Assembly: GCA_963995525.1 (NCBI GenBank)
Contig: OZ023206.1
Span: 42,143,178-42,207,177 of the forward strand
DNA from: Escarpia spicata
Taxonomy: Eukaryota > Annelida > Polychaeta > Sabellida > Siboglinidae
Length of the DNA stretch: 64,000 nucleotides
Reading direction: 5' to 3'
The notes beneath the pieces are model-generated. The model was not told the origin of the DNA, searched no databases, and worked only from the letters and a program-made list of their open reading frames with translations. The position numbers and the translations under genes are program-made. Within the stretch, counting starts at the first letter, position 1; every line of letters begins with the position of its first letter. Below are positions 49,880 to 63,200 of the stretch, piece after piece.

Positions 49880-52800
49880 CCAAAAAAGTGGACTTAAAAT
49901 ACCGTTATACTGTGATATGCATAAATTTTGTTAGAACACTTTGACATGGGACATGTTTGTCTCGTGAGTACTGAATGTACTGCTGCTTTAGACATGATAA
50001 AACATCAAATGGGGATGAGTTTTCACACCTATAACTTACGTAATATGTTCTTGTAACTTACGTGACGGAGATAAAACGGTAACATGCATTCCCATTTGTG
50101 GTTAATCTAGTTATGTGTGTAGCTTGATATCAGTCTAGCCTTCGTGAAGATTTGTAACATGCAAAACATATATTTGGGGTAAGACCACATTAAGGATCCG
50201 TCCGCCAAAAAAGTGGACTTAAAATACCGTTATACTGTGATATGCATAAATTTTGTTAGAACACTTTGACATGGGACATGTTTGTCTCGTGAGTACTGAA
50301 TGTACTGCTGCTTTAGACATGATAAAACATCAAATGGGGATGAGTTTTCACACCTATAACTTACGTAATATGTTCTTGTAACTTACGTGACGGAGATAAA
50401 ACGGTAACATGCATTCCCATTTGTGGTTAATCTAGTTATGTGTGTAGCTTGATATCAGTCTAGCCTTCGTGAAGATTTGTAACATGCAAAACATATATTT
50501 GGGGTAAGACCACATTAAGGATCCGTCCGCCGAAAAAAGTCCACTTAAAATACCGTTATGCTGTGATATGCATAAATTTTGTTCGAACACTTTGACATGG
50601 GACATGTTTGTCTCGTGAGTACTGAATGTACTGCTGCTTTAGTCAAGATAAAACATCAAATGGGGATGAGTTTTCAAACCTATAACTTACGTAATATGTT
50701 CTTGTAACTTACGTGACGGATATAAAACGGTAACATGCATTCCCATGTGTGGTTAATCTAGTTATGTGTGTAGCTTGATATCAGTCTAGGATTCGTGAAG
50801 ATTTGTAACATGCAAAACATCTATTTGGGGTAAGACCACATTAAGGATCCGTCCGCCGAAAAAAGTCCACTTAAAATACCGTTATGCTGTGATATGCATA
50901 AATTTTGTTCGAACACTTTGACATGGGACATGTTTGTCTCGTGAGTACTGAATGTACTGCTGCTTTAGACAAGATAAAACATCAAATGGGGATGAGTTTT
51001 CACACCTATGACTTACGTAATATGTTCTTGTAACTTACGTGACGGAGATAAAACGGTAACATGCATTCCCATTTGTGGTTAATCTAGTTATGTGTGTATT
51101 TTGATATCAGTCTAGCCTTCGTGAAGATTTGTAACATGCAAAACATATATTTGGGGTAAGACCACATTAAGGATCCGTCCACCGAAAAAAGTCCACTTAA
51201 AATACCGTTAAGCTGTGATATGCATACATTTTGTTCGAACACTTTGACATGGGACATGTTTGTCTCGTGAGTACTGAATGTACTGCTGCTTTGGACAAGA
51301 TAAAACATCAAACGGGGATGAGTTTTCACACCTATAACTTACGTAATATGTTCTTGTAACTTACGTGACGGAGATAAAACGGTAACATGCATTCCCATTT
51401 GTGGTTAATCTAGTTATGTGTGTAGCTTGATATCAGTCTAGCCTTCGTGAAGATTTGTAACATGCAAAACATATATTTGGGGTAAGACGACATTAAGGAT
51501 CCGTCCGCCGAAAAAAGACCACTTAAAATACCGTTATGCTGTGATATGCATAAATTTTGTTCGAACACTTTGACATGGGACATGTTTGTCTCGTGAGTAC
51601 TGAATGTACTGCTGCTTTAGACAAGATAAAACATCAAATGGTGATGAGTTTTCACACCTATGACTTACGTAATATGTTCTTGTAACTTACGTGACGGAGA
51701 TAAAACGGTAACATGCATTCCCATTTGTGGTTAATCTAGTTATGTGTGTAGCTTGATATCAGTCTAGCCTTCGTGAAGATTTGTAACATGCAAAACATAT
51801 ATTTGGGGTAAGACCACATTAAGGATCCGTCCGCCGAAAAAAGTCCACTTAAAATACCGTTATGCTGTGATATGCATAAATTTTGTTCGAACACTTTGAT
51901 ATGGGACATGTTTGTCTCGTGAGTACTGAATGTACTGCTGCTTTAGTCAAGATAAAACATCAAATGGGGATGAGTTTTCACACCTATAACTTACGTAATA
52001 TGTTCTTGTAACTTACGTGACGGATATAAAACGGTAACATGCATTCCCATGTGTGGTTAATCTAGTTATGTGTGTAGCTTGATATCAGTCTAGCCTTCGT
52101 GAAGATTTGTAACATGCAAAACATCTATTTGGGGTAAGACCACATTAAGGATCCGTCCGCCGAAAAAAGTCCACTTAAAATACCGTTATGCTGTGATATG
52201 CATAAATTTAGTTCGAACACTTTGACATGGGACATGTTTGTCTCGGGAGTACTGAATGTACTGCTGCTTTAGACAAGATAAAACATCAAATGGGGATGAG
52301 TTTTCACACCTATGACTTACGTAATATGTTCTTGTAACTTACGTGACGGAGATAAAACGGTAACATGCATTCCCATTTGTGGTTAATCTAGTTATGTGTG
52401 TAGTTTGATATCAGTCTAGCCTTCGTGAAGATTTGTAACATGCAAAACATCTATTTGGGGTAAGACCACATTAAGGATCCGTCCGCCGAAAAAAGTCCAC
52501 TTAAAATACCGTTAAGCTGTGATATGCATAAATTTTGTTCGAACACTTTGACATGGGACATGTTTGTCTCGTGAGTACTGAATGTACTGCTGCTTTAGAC
52601 AAGATAAAACATCAAACGGGGATGAGTTTTCACACCTATAACTTACGTAATATGTTCTTGTAACTTACGTGACGGAGATAAAACGGTAACATGCATTCCC
52701 ATTTGTGGTTAATCTAGTTATGTGTGTAGCTTGATATCAGTCTAGCCTTCGTGAAGATTTGTAACATGCAAAACATATATTTGGGGTAAGACCACATTAA

Positions 52801-55800
52801 GGATCCGTCCGCCAAAAAAGTGGACTTAAAATACCGTTATACTGTGATATGCATAAATTTTGTTAGAACACTTTGACATGGGACATGTTTGTCTCGTGAG
52901 TACTGAATGTACTGCTGCTTTAGACATGATAAAACATCAAATGGGGATGAGTTTTCACACCTATAACTTACGTAATATGTTCTTGTAACTTACGTGACGG
53001 AGATAAAACGGTAACATGCATTCCCATTTGTGGTTAATCTAGTTATGTGTGTAGCTTGATATCAGTCTAGCCTTCGTGAAGATTTGTAACATGCAAAACA
53101 TATATTTGGGGTAAGACCACATTAAGGATCCGTCCGCCAAAAAAGTGGACTTAAAATACCGTTATACTGTGATATGCATAAATTTTGTTAGAACACTTTG
53201 ACATGGGACATGTTTGTCTCGTGAGTACTGAATGTACTGCTGCTTTAGACATGATAAAACATCAAATGGGGATGAGTTTTCACACCTATAACTTACGTAA
53301 TATGTTCTTGTAACTTACGTGACGGAGATAAAACGGTAACATGCATTCCCATTTGTGGTTAATCTAGTTATGTGTGTAGCTTGATATCAGTCTAGCCTTC
53401 GTGAAGATTTGTAACTTACAAAACATATATTTGGGGTAAGACCACATTAAGGATCCGTCCGCCGAAAAAAGTCCACTTAAAATACCGTTATGCTGTGATA
53501 TGCATAAATTTTGTTCGAACACTTTGACATGGGACATGTTTGTCTCGTGAGTACTGAATGTACTGCTGCTTTAGTCAAGATAAAACATCAAATGGGGATG
53601 AGTTTTCAAACCTATAACTTACGTAATATGTTCTTGTAACTTACGTGACGGATATAAAACGGTAACATGCATTCCCATGTGTGGTTAATCTAGTTATGTG
53701 TGTAGCTTGATATCAGTCTAGGATTCGTGAAGATTTGTAACATGCAAAACATCTATTTGGGGTAAGACCACATTAAGGATCCTTCCGCCGAAAAAAGTCC
53801 ACTTAAAATACCGTTATGCTGTGATATGCATAAATTTTGTTCGAACACTTTGACATGGGACATGTTTGTCTCGTGAGTACTGAATGTACTGCTGCTTTAG
53901 ACAAGATAAAACATCAAATGGGGATGAGTTTTCACACCTATGACTTACGTAATATGTTCTTGTAACTTACGTGACGGAGATAAAACGGTAACATGCATTC
54001 CCATTTGTGGTTAATCTAGTTATGTGTGTATTTTGATATCAGTCTAGCCTTCGTGAAGATTTGTAACATGCAAAACATATATTTGGGGTAAGACCACATT
54101 AAGGATCCGTCCGCCGAAAAAAGTCCACTTAAAATACCGTTAAGCTGTGATATGCATACATTTTGTTCGAACACTTTGACATGGGACATGTTTGTCTCGT
54201 GAGTACTGAATGTACTGCTGCTTTAGACAAGATAAAACATCAAACGGGGATGAGTTTTCACACCTATAACTTACGTAATATGTTCTTGTAACTTACGTGA
54301 CGGAGATAAAACGGTAACATGCATTCCCATTTGTGGTTAATCTAGTTATGTGTGTAGCTTGATATCAGTCTAGCCTTCGTGAAGATTTGTAACATGCAAA
54401 ACATATATTTGGGGTAAGACGACATTAAGGATCCGTCCGCCGAAAAAAGACCACTTAAAATACCGTTATGCTGTGATATGCATAAATTTTGTTCGAACAC
54501 TTTGACATGGGACATGTTTGTCTCGTGAGTACTGAATGTACTGCTGCTTTAGACAAGATAAAACATCAAATGGTGATGAGTTTTCACACCTATGACTTAC
54601 GTAATATGTTCTTGTAACTTACGTGACGGAGATAAAACGGTAACATGCATTCCCATTTGTGGTTAATCTAGTTATGTGTGTAGCTTGATATCAGTCTAGC
54701 CTTCGTGAAGATTTGTTACATGCAAAACATCTATTTGGGGTAAGACCACATTAAGGATCCGTCCGCCGAAAAAAGTCCACTTAAAATACCGTTAAGCTGT
54801 GATATGCATAAATTTTGTTCGAACACTTTGACATGGGACATGTTTGTCTCGTGAGTACTGAATGTACTGCTGCTTTAGACAAGATAAAACATCAAACGGG
54901 GATGAGTTTTCACACCTATAACTTACGTAATATGTTCTTGTAACTTACGTGACGGAGATAAAACGGTAACATGCATTCCCATTTGTGGTTAATCTAGTTA
55001 TGTGTGTAGCTTGATATCAGTCTAGCCTTCGTGAAGATTTGTAACATGCAAAACATATATTTGGGGTAAGACCACATTAAGGATCCGTCCGCCAAAAAAG
55101 TGGACTTAAAATACCGTTATACTGTGATATGCATAAATTTTGTTAGAACACTTTGACATGGGACATGTTTGTCTCGTGAGTACTGAATGTACTGCTGCTT
55201 TAGACATGATAAAACATCAAATGGGGATGAGTTTTCACACCTATAACTTACGTAATATGTTCTTGTAACTTACGTGACGGAGATAAAACGGTAACATGCA
55301 TTCCCATTTGTGGTTAATCTAGTTATGTGTGTAGCTTGATATCAGTCTAGCCTTCGTGAAGATTTGTAACATGCAAAACATATATTTGGGGTAAGACGAC
55401 ATTAAGGATCCGTCCGCCGAAAAAAGACCACTTAAAATACCGTTATGCTGTGATATGCATAAATTTTGTTCGAACACTTTGACATGGGACATGTTTGTCT
55501 CGTGAGTACTGAATGTACTGCTGCTTTAGACAAGATAAAACATCAAATGGTGATGAGTTTTCACACCTATGACTTACGTAATATGTTCTTGTAACTTACG
55601 TGACGGAGATAAAACGGTAACATGCATTCCCATTTGTGGTTAATCTAGTTATGTGTGTAGCTTGATATCAGTCTAGCCTTCGTGAAGATTTGTAACATGC
55701 AAAACATCTATTTGGGGTAAGACCACATTAAGGATCCGTCCGCCGAGAAAAGTCCACTTAAAATACCGTTATGCTGTGATATGCATAAATTTAGTTCGAA

Positions 55801-57300
55801 CACTTTGACATGGGACATGTTTGTCTCGTGAGTACTGAATGTACTGCTGCTTTAGACAAGATAAAACATCAAACGGGGATGAGTTTTCACACCTATAACT
55901 TACGTAATATGTTCTTGTAACTTACGTGACGGAGATAAAACGGTAACATGCATTCCCATTTGTGGTTAATCTAGTTATGTGTGTAGCTTGATATCAGTCT
56001 AGCCTTCGTGAAGATTTGTAACATGCAAAACATATATTTGGGGTAAGACCACATTAAGGATCCGTCCGCCAAAAAAGTGGACTTAAAATACCGTTATACT
56101 GTGATATGCATAAATTTTGTTAGAACACTTTGACATGGGACATGTTTGTCTCGTGAGTACTGAATGTACTGCTGCTTTAGACATGATAAAACATCAAATG
56201 GGGATGAGTTTTCACACCTATAACTTACGTAATATGTTCTTGTAACTTACGTGACGGAGATAAAACGGTAACATGCATTCCCATTTGTGGTTAATCTAGT
56301 TATGTGTGTAGCTTGATATCAGTCTAGCCTTCGTGAAGATTTGTAACATGCAAAACATATATTTGGGGTAAGACCACATTAAGGATCCGTCCGCCGAAAA
56401 AAGTCCACTTAAAATACCGTTATGCTGTGATATGCATAAATTTTGTTCGAACACTTTGACATGGGACATGTTTGTCTCGTGAGTACTGAATGTACTGCTG
56501 CTTTAGTCAAGATAAAACATCAAATGGGGATGAGTTTTCAAACCTATAACTTACGTAATATGTTCTTGTAACTTACGTGACGGAGATAAAACGGTAACAT
56601 GCATTCCCATTTGTGGTTAATCTAGTTATGTGTGTAGCTTGATATCAGTCTAGCCTTCGTGAAGATTTGTAACATGCAAAACATCTATTTGGGGTAAGAC
56701 CACATTAAGGATCCGTCCGCCGAGAAAAGTCCACTTAAAATACCGTTATGCTGTGATATGCATAAATTTAGTTCGAACACTTTGACATGGGACATGTTTG
56801 TCTCGTGAGTACTGAATGTACTGCTGCTTTAGACAAGATAAAACATCAAACGGGGATGAGTTTTCACACCTATAACTTACGTAATATGTTCTTGTAACTT
56901 ACGTGACGGAGATAAAACGGTAACATGCATTCCCATTTGTGGTTAATCTAGTTATGTGTGTAGCTTGATATCAGTCTAGCCTTCGTGAAGATTTGTAACA
57001 TGCAAAACATATATTTGGGGTAAGACCACATTAAGGATCCGTCCGCCAAAAAAGTGGACTTAAAATACCGTTATACTGTGATATGCATAAATTTTGTTAG
57101 AACACTTTGACATGGGACATGTTTGTCTCGTGAGTACTGAATGTACTGCTGCTTTAGACATGATAAAACATCAAATGGGGATGAGTTTTCACACCTATAA
57201 CTTACGTAATATGTTCTTGTAACTTACGTGACGGAGATAAAACGGTAACATGCATTCCCATTTGTGGTTAATCTAGTTATGTGTGTAGCTTGATATCAGT
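49880..57300. repeat. Satellite segment with repeated small blocks (50-57 kb)
   Basis: The same subfamilies recur in short blocks. The 325-bp type with tactgtgata and gacatgataaaac occurs as adjacent identical monomers at about 49.88/50.21 kb and 52.81/53.14 kb, and singly at about 55.1, 56.1 and 57.0 kb. The ctaggattcg type occurs near 50.79, 53.72 and 57.63 kb, and the atggtgatg type near 51.64, 54.57, 55.55 and 58.48 kb. A variant with gacgacatt (51.49, 54.42, 55.40, 58.33 kb) is private to this part, which marks local spread. Confidence 0.7.
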
Positions 57301-58989
57301 CTAGCCTTCGTGAAGATTTGTAACATGCAAAACATATATTTGGGGTAAGACCACATTAAGGATCCGTCCGCCGAAAAAAGTCCACTTAAAATACCGTTAT
57401 GCTGTGATATGCATAAATTTTGTTCGAACACTTTGACATGGGACATGTTTGTCTCGTGAGTACTGAATGTACTGCTGCTTTAGTCAAGATAAAACATCAA
57501 ATGGGGATGAGTTTTCAAACCTATAACTTACGTAATATGTTCTTGTAACTTACGTGACGGATATAAAACGGTAACATGCATTCCCATGTGTGGTTAATCT
57601 AGTTATGTGTGTAGCTTGATATCAGTCTAGGATTCGTGAAGATTTGTAACATGCAAAACATCTATTTGGGGTAAGACCACATTAAGGATCCGTCCGCCGA
57701 AAAAAGTCCACTTAAAATACCGTTATGCTGTGATATGCATAAATTTTGTTCGAACACTTTGACATGGGACATGTTTGTCTCGTGAGTACTGAATGTACTG
57801 CTGCTTTAGACAAGATAAAACATCAAATGGGGATGAGTTTTCACACCTATGACTTACGTAATATGTTCTTGTAACTTACGTGACGGAGATAAAACGGTAA
57901 CATGCATTCCCATTTGTGGTTAATCTAGTTATGTGTGTATTTTGATATCAGTCTAGCCTTCGTGAAGATTTGTAACATGCAAAACATATATTTGGGGTAA
58001 GACCACATTAAGGATCCGTCCGCCGAAAAAAGTCCACTTAAAATACCGTTAAGCTGTGATATGCATACATTTTGTTCGAACACTTTGACATGGGACATGT
58101 TTGTCTCGTGAGTACTGAATGTACTGCTGCTTTAGACAAGATAAAACATCAAACGGGGATGAGTTTTCACACCTATAACTTACGTAATATGTTCTTGTAA
58201 CTTACGTGACGGAGATAAAACGGTAACATGCATTCCCATTTGTGGTTAATCTAGTTATGTGTGTAGCTTGATATCAGTCTAGCCTTCGTGAAGATTTGTA
58301 ACATGCAAAACATATATTTGGGGTAAGACGACATTAAGGATCCGTCCGCCGAAAAAAGACCACTTAAAATACCGTTATGCTGTGATATGCATAAATTTTG
58401 TTCGAACACTTTGACATGGGACATGTTTGTCTCGTGAGTACTGAATGTACTGCTGCTTTAGACAAGATAAAACATCAAATGGTGATGAGTTTTCACACCT
58501 ATGACTTACGTAATATGTTCTTGTAACTTACGTGACGGAGATAAAACGGTAACATGCATTCCCATTTGTGGTTAATCTAGTTATGTGTGTAGCTTGATAT
58601 CAGTCTAGCCTTCGTGAAGATTTGTAACATGCAAAACATCTATTTGGGGTAAGACCACATTAAGGATCCGTCCGCCAAAAAAAGTGCACTTAAAATACCG
58701 TTATGCTGTGATATGCATAAATTTTGTTCGAACACTTTGACATGGGACATGTTTGTCTCGTGAGTACTGAATGTACTGCTGCTTTAGACAAGATAAAACA
58801 TCAAATGGGGATGAGTTTTCACACCTATAACTTACGTAATATGTTCTTGTAACTTACGTGACGGAGATAAAACGGTAACATGCATTCCCATTTGTGGTTA
58901 ATCTAGTTATGTGTGTAGCTTGATATCAGTCTAGCCTTCGTGAAGATTTGTAACATGCAAAACATCTATTTGGGGTAAGACCACATTAA

Positions 58990-60560
58990 GGATCCGTCGG
59001 CCAAAAAAAGTGCACTTAAAATACCGTTATGCTGTGATATGCATAAATTTTGTTCGAACACTTTGACATGGGACATGTTTGTCTCGTGAGTACTGAATGT
59101 ACTGCTGCTTTAGGCAAGATAAAACATCAAATGGGGATGAGTTTTAACACCTATAACTTACGTAATATGTTCTTGTAACTTACGTGACGGAGATAAAACG
59201 GTAACATGCATTCCCATTTGTGGTTAATCTAGTTATATGTGTAGCTTCATATCAGTCTAGCCTTCGTGAAGATTTGTAACATGCAAAACATATATTTGGG
59301 GTAAGACCACATTAAGGAACCGTCCGCCGAAAAAAGTCCACTTAAAATACCGTTATGCTGTGATATGCATAAATTTTGTTCGAACACTTTGACATGGGAC
59401 ATGTTTGTCTCGTGAGTACTGAATGTACTGCTGCTTTAGACAAGATAAAACATCAAATGGGGATGAGTTTTCACACCTATAACTTACGTAATATGTTCTT
59501 GTAACTTACGTGACGGAGATAAAACGGTAACATGCATTCCCATTTGTGGTTAATCTAGTTATGTGTGTAGCTTGATATCAGTCTAGCCTTCGTGAAGATT
59601 TGTAACATGCAAAACATCTATTTGGGGTAAGACCACATTAAGGATCCGTCCGCCGAAAAAAGTCCACTTAAAATACCGTTATGCTGTGATATGCATAAAT
59701 TGTGTTCGAACACTTTGACATGGGACATGTTTGTCTCGTGAGTACTGAATGTACTGCTGCTTTAGACAAGATAAAACATCAAATGGGGATGAGTTTTCAC
59801 ACCTATAACTTACGTAATATGTTCTTGTAACTTACGTGACGGAGATAAAACGGTAACATGCATTCCCATTTGTGGTTAATCTAGTTATGTGTGTAGCTTG
59901 ATATCAGTCTAGCCTTCGTGAAGATTTGTAACATGCAAAACATCTATTTGGGGTAAGACCACATTAAGGATCCGTCCGCCGAAAAAAGACCACTTAAAAT
60001 ACCGTTATGCTGTGATATGCATAAATTTTGTTCGAACACTTTGACATGGGACATGTTTGTCTCGTGAGTACTGAATGTACTGCTGCTTTAGACAAGATAA
60101 AACATCAAATGGTGATGAGTTTTCACACCTATGACTTACGTAATATGTTCTTGTAACTTACGTGACGGAGATAAAACGGTAACATGCATTCCCATTTGTG
60201 GTTAATCTAGTTATGTGTGTAGCATGATATCAGTCTAGCCTTCGTGAAGATTTGTAACATGCAAAACATCTATTTGGGGTAAGACCACATTAAGGATCCG
60301 TCCGCCGAAAAAAGTCCACTTAAAATACCGTTATGCTGTGATATGCATAAATTTAGTTCGAACACTTTGACATGGGACATGTTTGTCTCGTGAGTACTGA
60401 ATGTACTGCTGCTTTAGACAAGATAAAACATCAAACGGGGATGAGTTTTCACACCTATAACTTACGTAATATGTTCTTGTAACTTACGTGACGGAGATAA
60501 AACGGTAACATGCATTCCCATTTGTGGTTAATCTAGTTATGTGTGTAGCTTGATATCAGT
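58990..60560. repeat. Dispersed block copy of 34.55-36.1 kb (offset 24,436 bp)
   Basis: gtcggcc (34560/58996) and atggtgatg (35673/60109) share a 24,436-bp offset, and the variant ttatatgtgtagcttcat lies between them in both places. It shows movement of a multi-monomer block over a long distance within the array. Confidence 0.65.
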
Positions 60561-60849
60561 CTAGCCTTCGTGAAGATTTGTAACATGCAAAACATCTATT
60601 TGGGGTAAGACCACATTAAGGATCCGTCCGCCGAAAAAAGTGCACTTAAAATACCGTTATGCTGTGATATGCATATATTTTGTTCGAACACTTTGACATG
60701 GGATATGTTTGTCTCGTGAGTACTGAATGTACTGCTGCTTTAGGCAAGATAAAACATCAAATGGGGATGAGTTTTAACACCTATAACTTACGTAATATGT
60801 TCTTGTGACTTACGTGACGGAGATAAAACGGTAACATGCATTCCCATTT

Positions 60850-63200
60850 GTGGTTAATCTAGTTATATGTTTAGCTTGATATCAGTCTAGCCTTCGTGAA
60901 GATTTGTAACATGCAAAACATATATTTGGGGTAAGACCACATTAAGGATCCGTCCGCCGAAAAAAGTCCACTTAAAATACCGTTATGCTGTGATATGCAT
61001 AAATTTTGTTCGAACACTTTGACATGGGACATGTTTGTCTCGTGAGTACTGAATGTACTGCTGCTTTAGACAAGATAAAACATCAAATGGGCATGAGTTT
61101 TCACACCTATAACTTACGTAATATGTTCTTGTAACTTACGTGACGAAGATAAAACGGTAACATGCATTCCCATTTGTGGTTAATCTAGTTATGTGTGTAG
61201 CTTGATATCAGTCTAGCCTTCGTGAAGATTTGTAACATGCAAAACATCTATTTGGGGTAAGACCACATTAAGGATCCGTCCGCCGAAAAAAGTCCACTTA
61301 AAATACCGTTATGCTGTGATATGCATAAATTGTGTTCGAACACTTTGACATGGGACATGTTTGTCTCGTGAGTACTGAATGTACTGCTGCTTTAGACAAG
61401 ATAAAACATCAAATGGGGATGAGTTTTCACACCTATAACTTACGTAATATGTTCTTGTAACTTACGTGACGGAGATAAAACGGTAACATGCATTCCCATT
61501 TGTGGTTAATCTAGTTATGTGTGTAGCTTGATATCAGTCTAGCCTTCGTGAAGATTTGTAACATGCAAAACATCTATTTGGGGTAAGACCACATTAAGGA
61601 TCCGTCCGCCGAAAAAAGACCACTTAAAATACCGTTATGCTGTGATATGCATAAATTTTGTTCGAACACTTTGACATGGGACATGTTTGTCTCGTGAGTA
61701 CTGAATGTACTGCTGCTTTAGTCAAGATAAAACATCAAATGGGGATGAGTTTTCACACCTATAACTTACGTAATATGTTCTTGTAACTTACGTGACGGAT
61801 ATAAAACGGTAACATGCATTCCCATGTGTGGTTAATCTAGTTATGTGTGTAGCTTGATATCAGTCTAGCCTTCGTGAAGATTTGTAACATGCAAAACATC
61901 TATTTGGGGTAAGACCACATTAAGGATCCGTCCGCCGAAAAAAGTCCACTTAAAATACCGTTATGCTGTGATATGCATACATTTTGTTCGAACACTTTGA
62001 CATGGGACATGTTTGTCTCGTGAGTACTGAATGTACTGCTGCTTTAGACACGATAAAACATCAAATGGGGATGATTTTTCACACCTATGACTTACGTAAT
62101 ATGTTCTTGTAACTTACGTGACGGAGATAAAACGGTAACATGCATTCCCATTTGTGGTTAATCTAGTTATGTGTGTAGTTTGATATCAGTCTAGCCTTCG
62201 TGAAGATTTGTAACATGCAAAACATCTATTTGGGGTAAGACCACATTAAGGATCCGTCCGCCGAAAAAAGTCCACTTAAAATACCGTTAAGCTGTGATAT
62301 GCATAAATTGTGTTAGAACACTTTGACATGGGACATGTTTGTCTTGTGAGTACTGAATGTACTGCTGCTTTAGACAAGATAAAACATCAAACGGGGATGA
62401 GTTTTCACACCTATAACTTACGTAAGATGTTCTTGTAAATTACGTGACGGAGATAAAACGGTAACATGCATTCCCATTTGTGGTTAATCTAGTTATGTGT
62501 GTAGCTTGATATCAGTCTAGCCTTCGTGAAGATTTGTAACATGCAAAACATCTATTTGGGGTAAGACCACATTAAGGATCCGTCCGCCAAAAAAGTGGAC
62601 TTAAAATACCGTTATGCTGTGATATGCATAAATGTTGTTAGAACACTTTGACATGGGACATGTTTGTCTCGTGAGTACTGAATGTACTGCTGCTTTAGAC
62701 AAGATAAAACATCAAATGGGGATGAGTTTTCACACCTATAACTTACGTAATATGTTCTTGTAACTTAAGTGACGGAGATAAAACGGTAACATGCATTCCC
62801 ATTTGTGGTTAATCTAGTTATGTGTGTAGCTTGATATCAGTCTAGCCTTCGTGAAGATTTGTAACATGCAAAACATATATTTCGGGTAAGACCACATTAA
62901 GGATCCGTCCGCCGAAAAAAGTGCACTTAAAATACCGTTATGCTGTGATATGCATATATTTTGTTCGAACACTTTGACATGGGACATGTTTGTCTCGTGA
63001 GTACTGAATGTACTGCTGCTTTAGGCAAGATAAAACATCAAATGGGGATGAGTTTTAACACCTATAACTTACGTAATATGTTCTTGTAACTTACGTGACG
63101 GAGATAAAACGGTAACATGCATTCCCATTTGTGATTAATCTAGTTATGTGTGTAGCTTGATATCAGTCTAGCCTTCGTGAAGATTTGTAACATGCAAAAC
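60850..63200. repeat. Dispersed block copy of 44.9-47.2 kb (offset 15,965 bp)
   Basis: gacgaagat (45177/61142), agacacgat (46081/62046) and gtgattaatc (near 47166/63131) share a 15,965-bp offset. The right part then repeats a two-monomer unit: the variant atatttcgggtaag occurs near 62,878 and again near 63,529. Confidence 0.65.

Noticed and set aside
51084..51329. 81-codon open frame on the minus strand inside the satellite
   Set aside because: It exists only because two private substitutions (gtccaccg near 51180 and ctttggac near 51291) alter the monomer sequence on that strand. It contains satellite sequence only and has no counterpart in other monomers.
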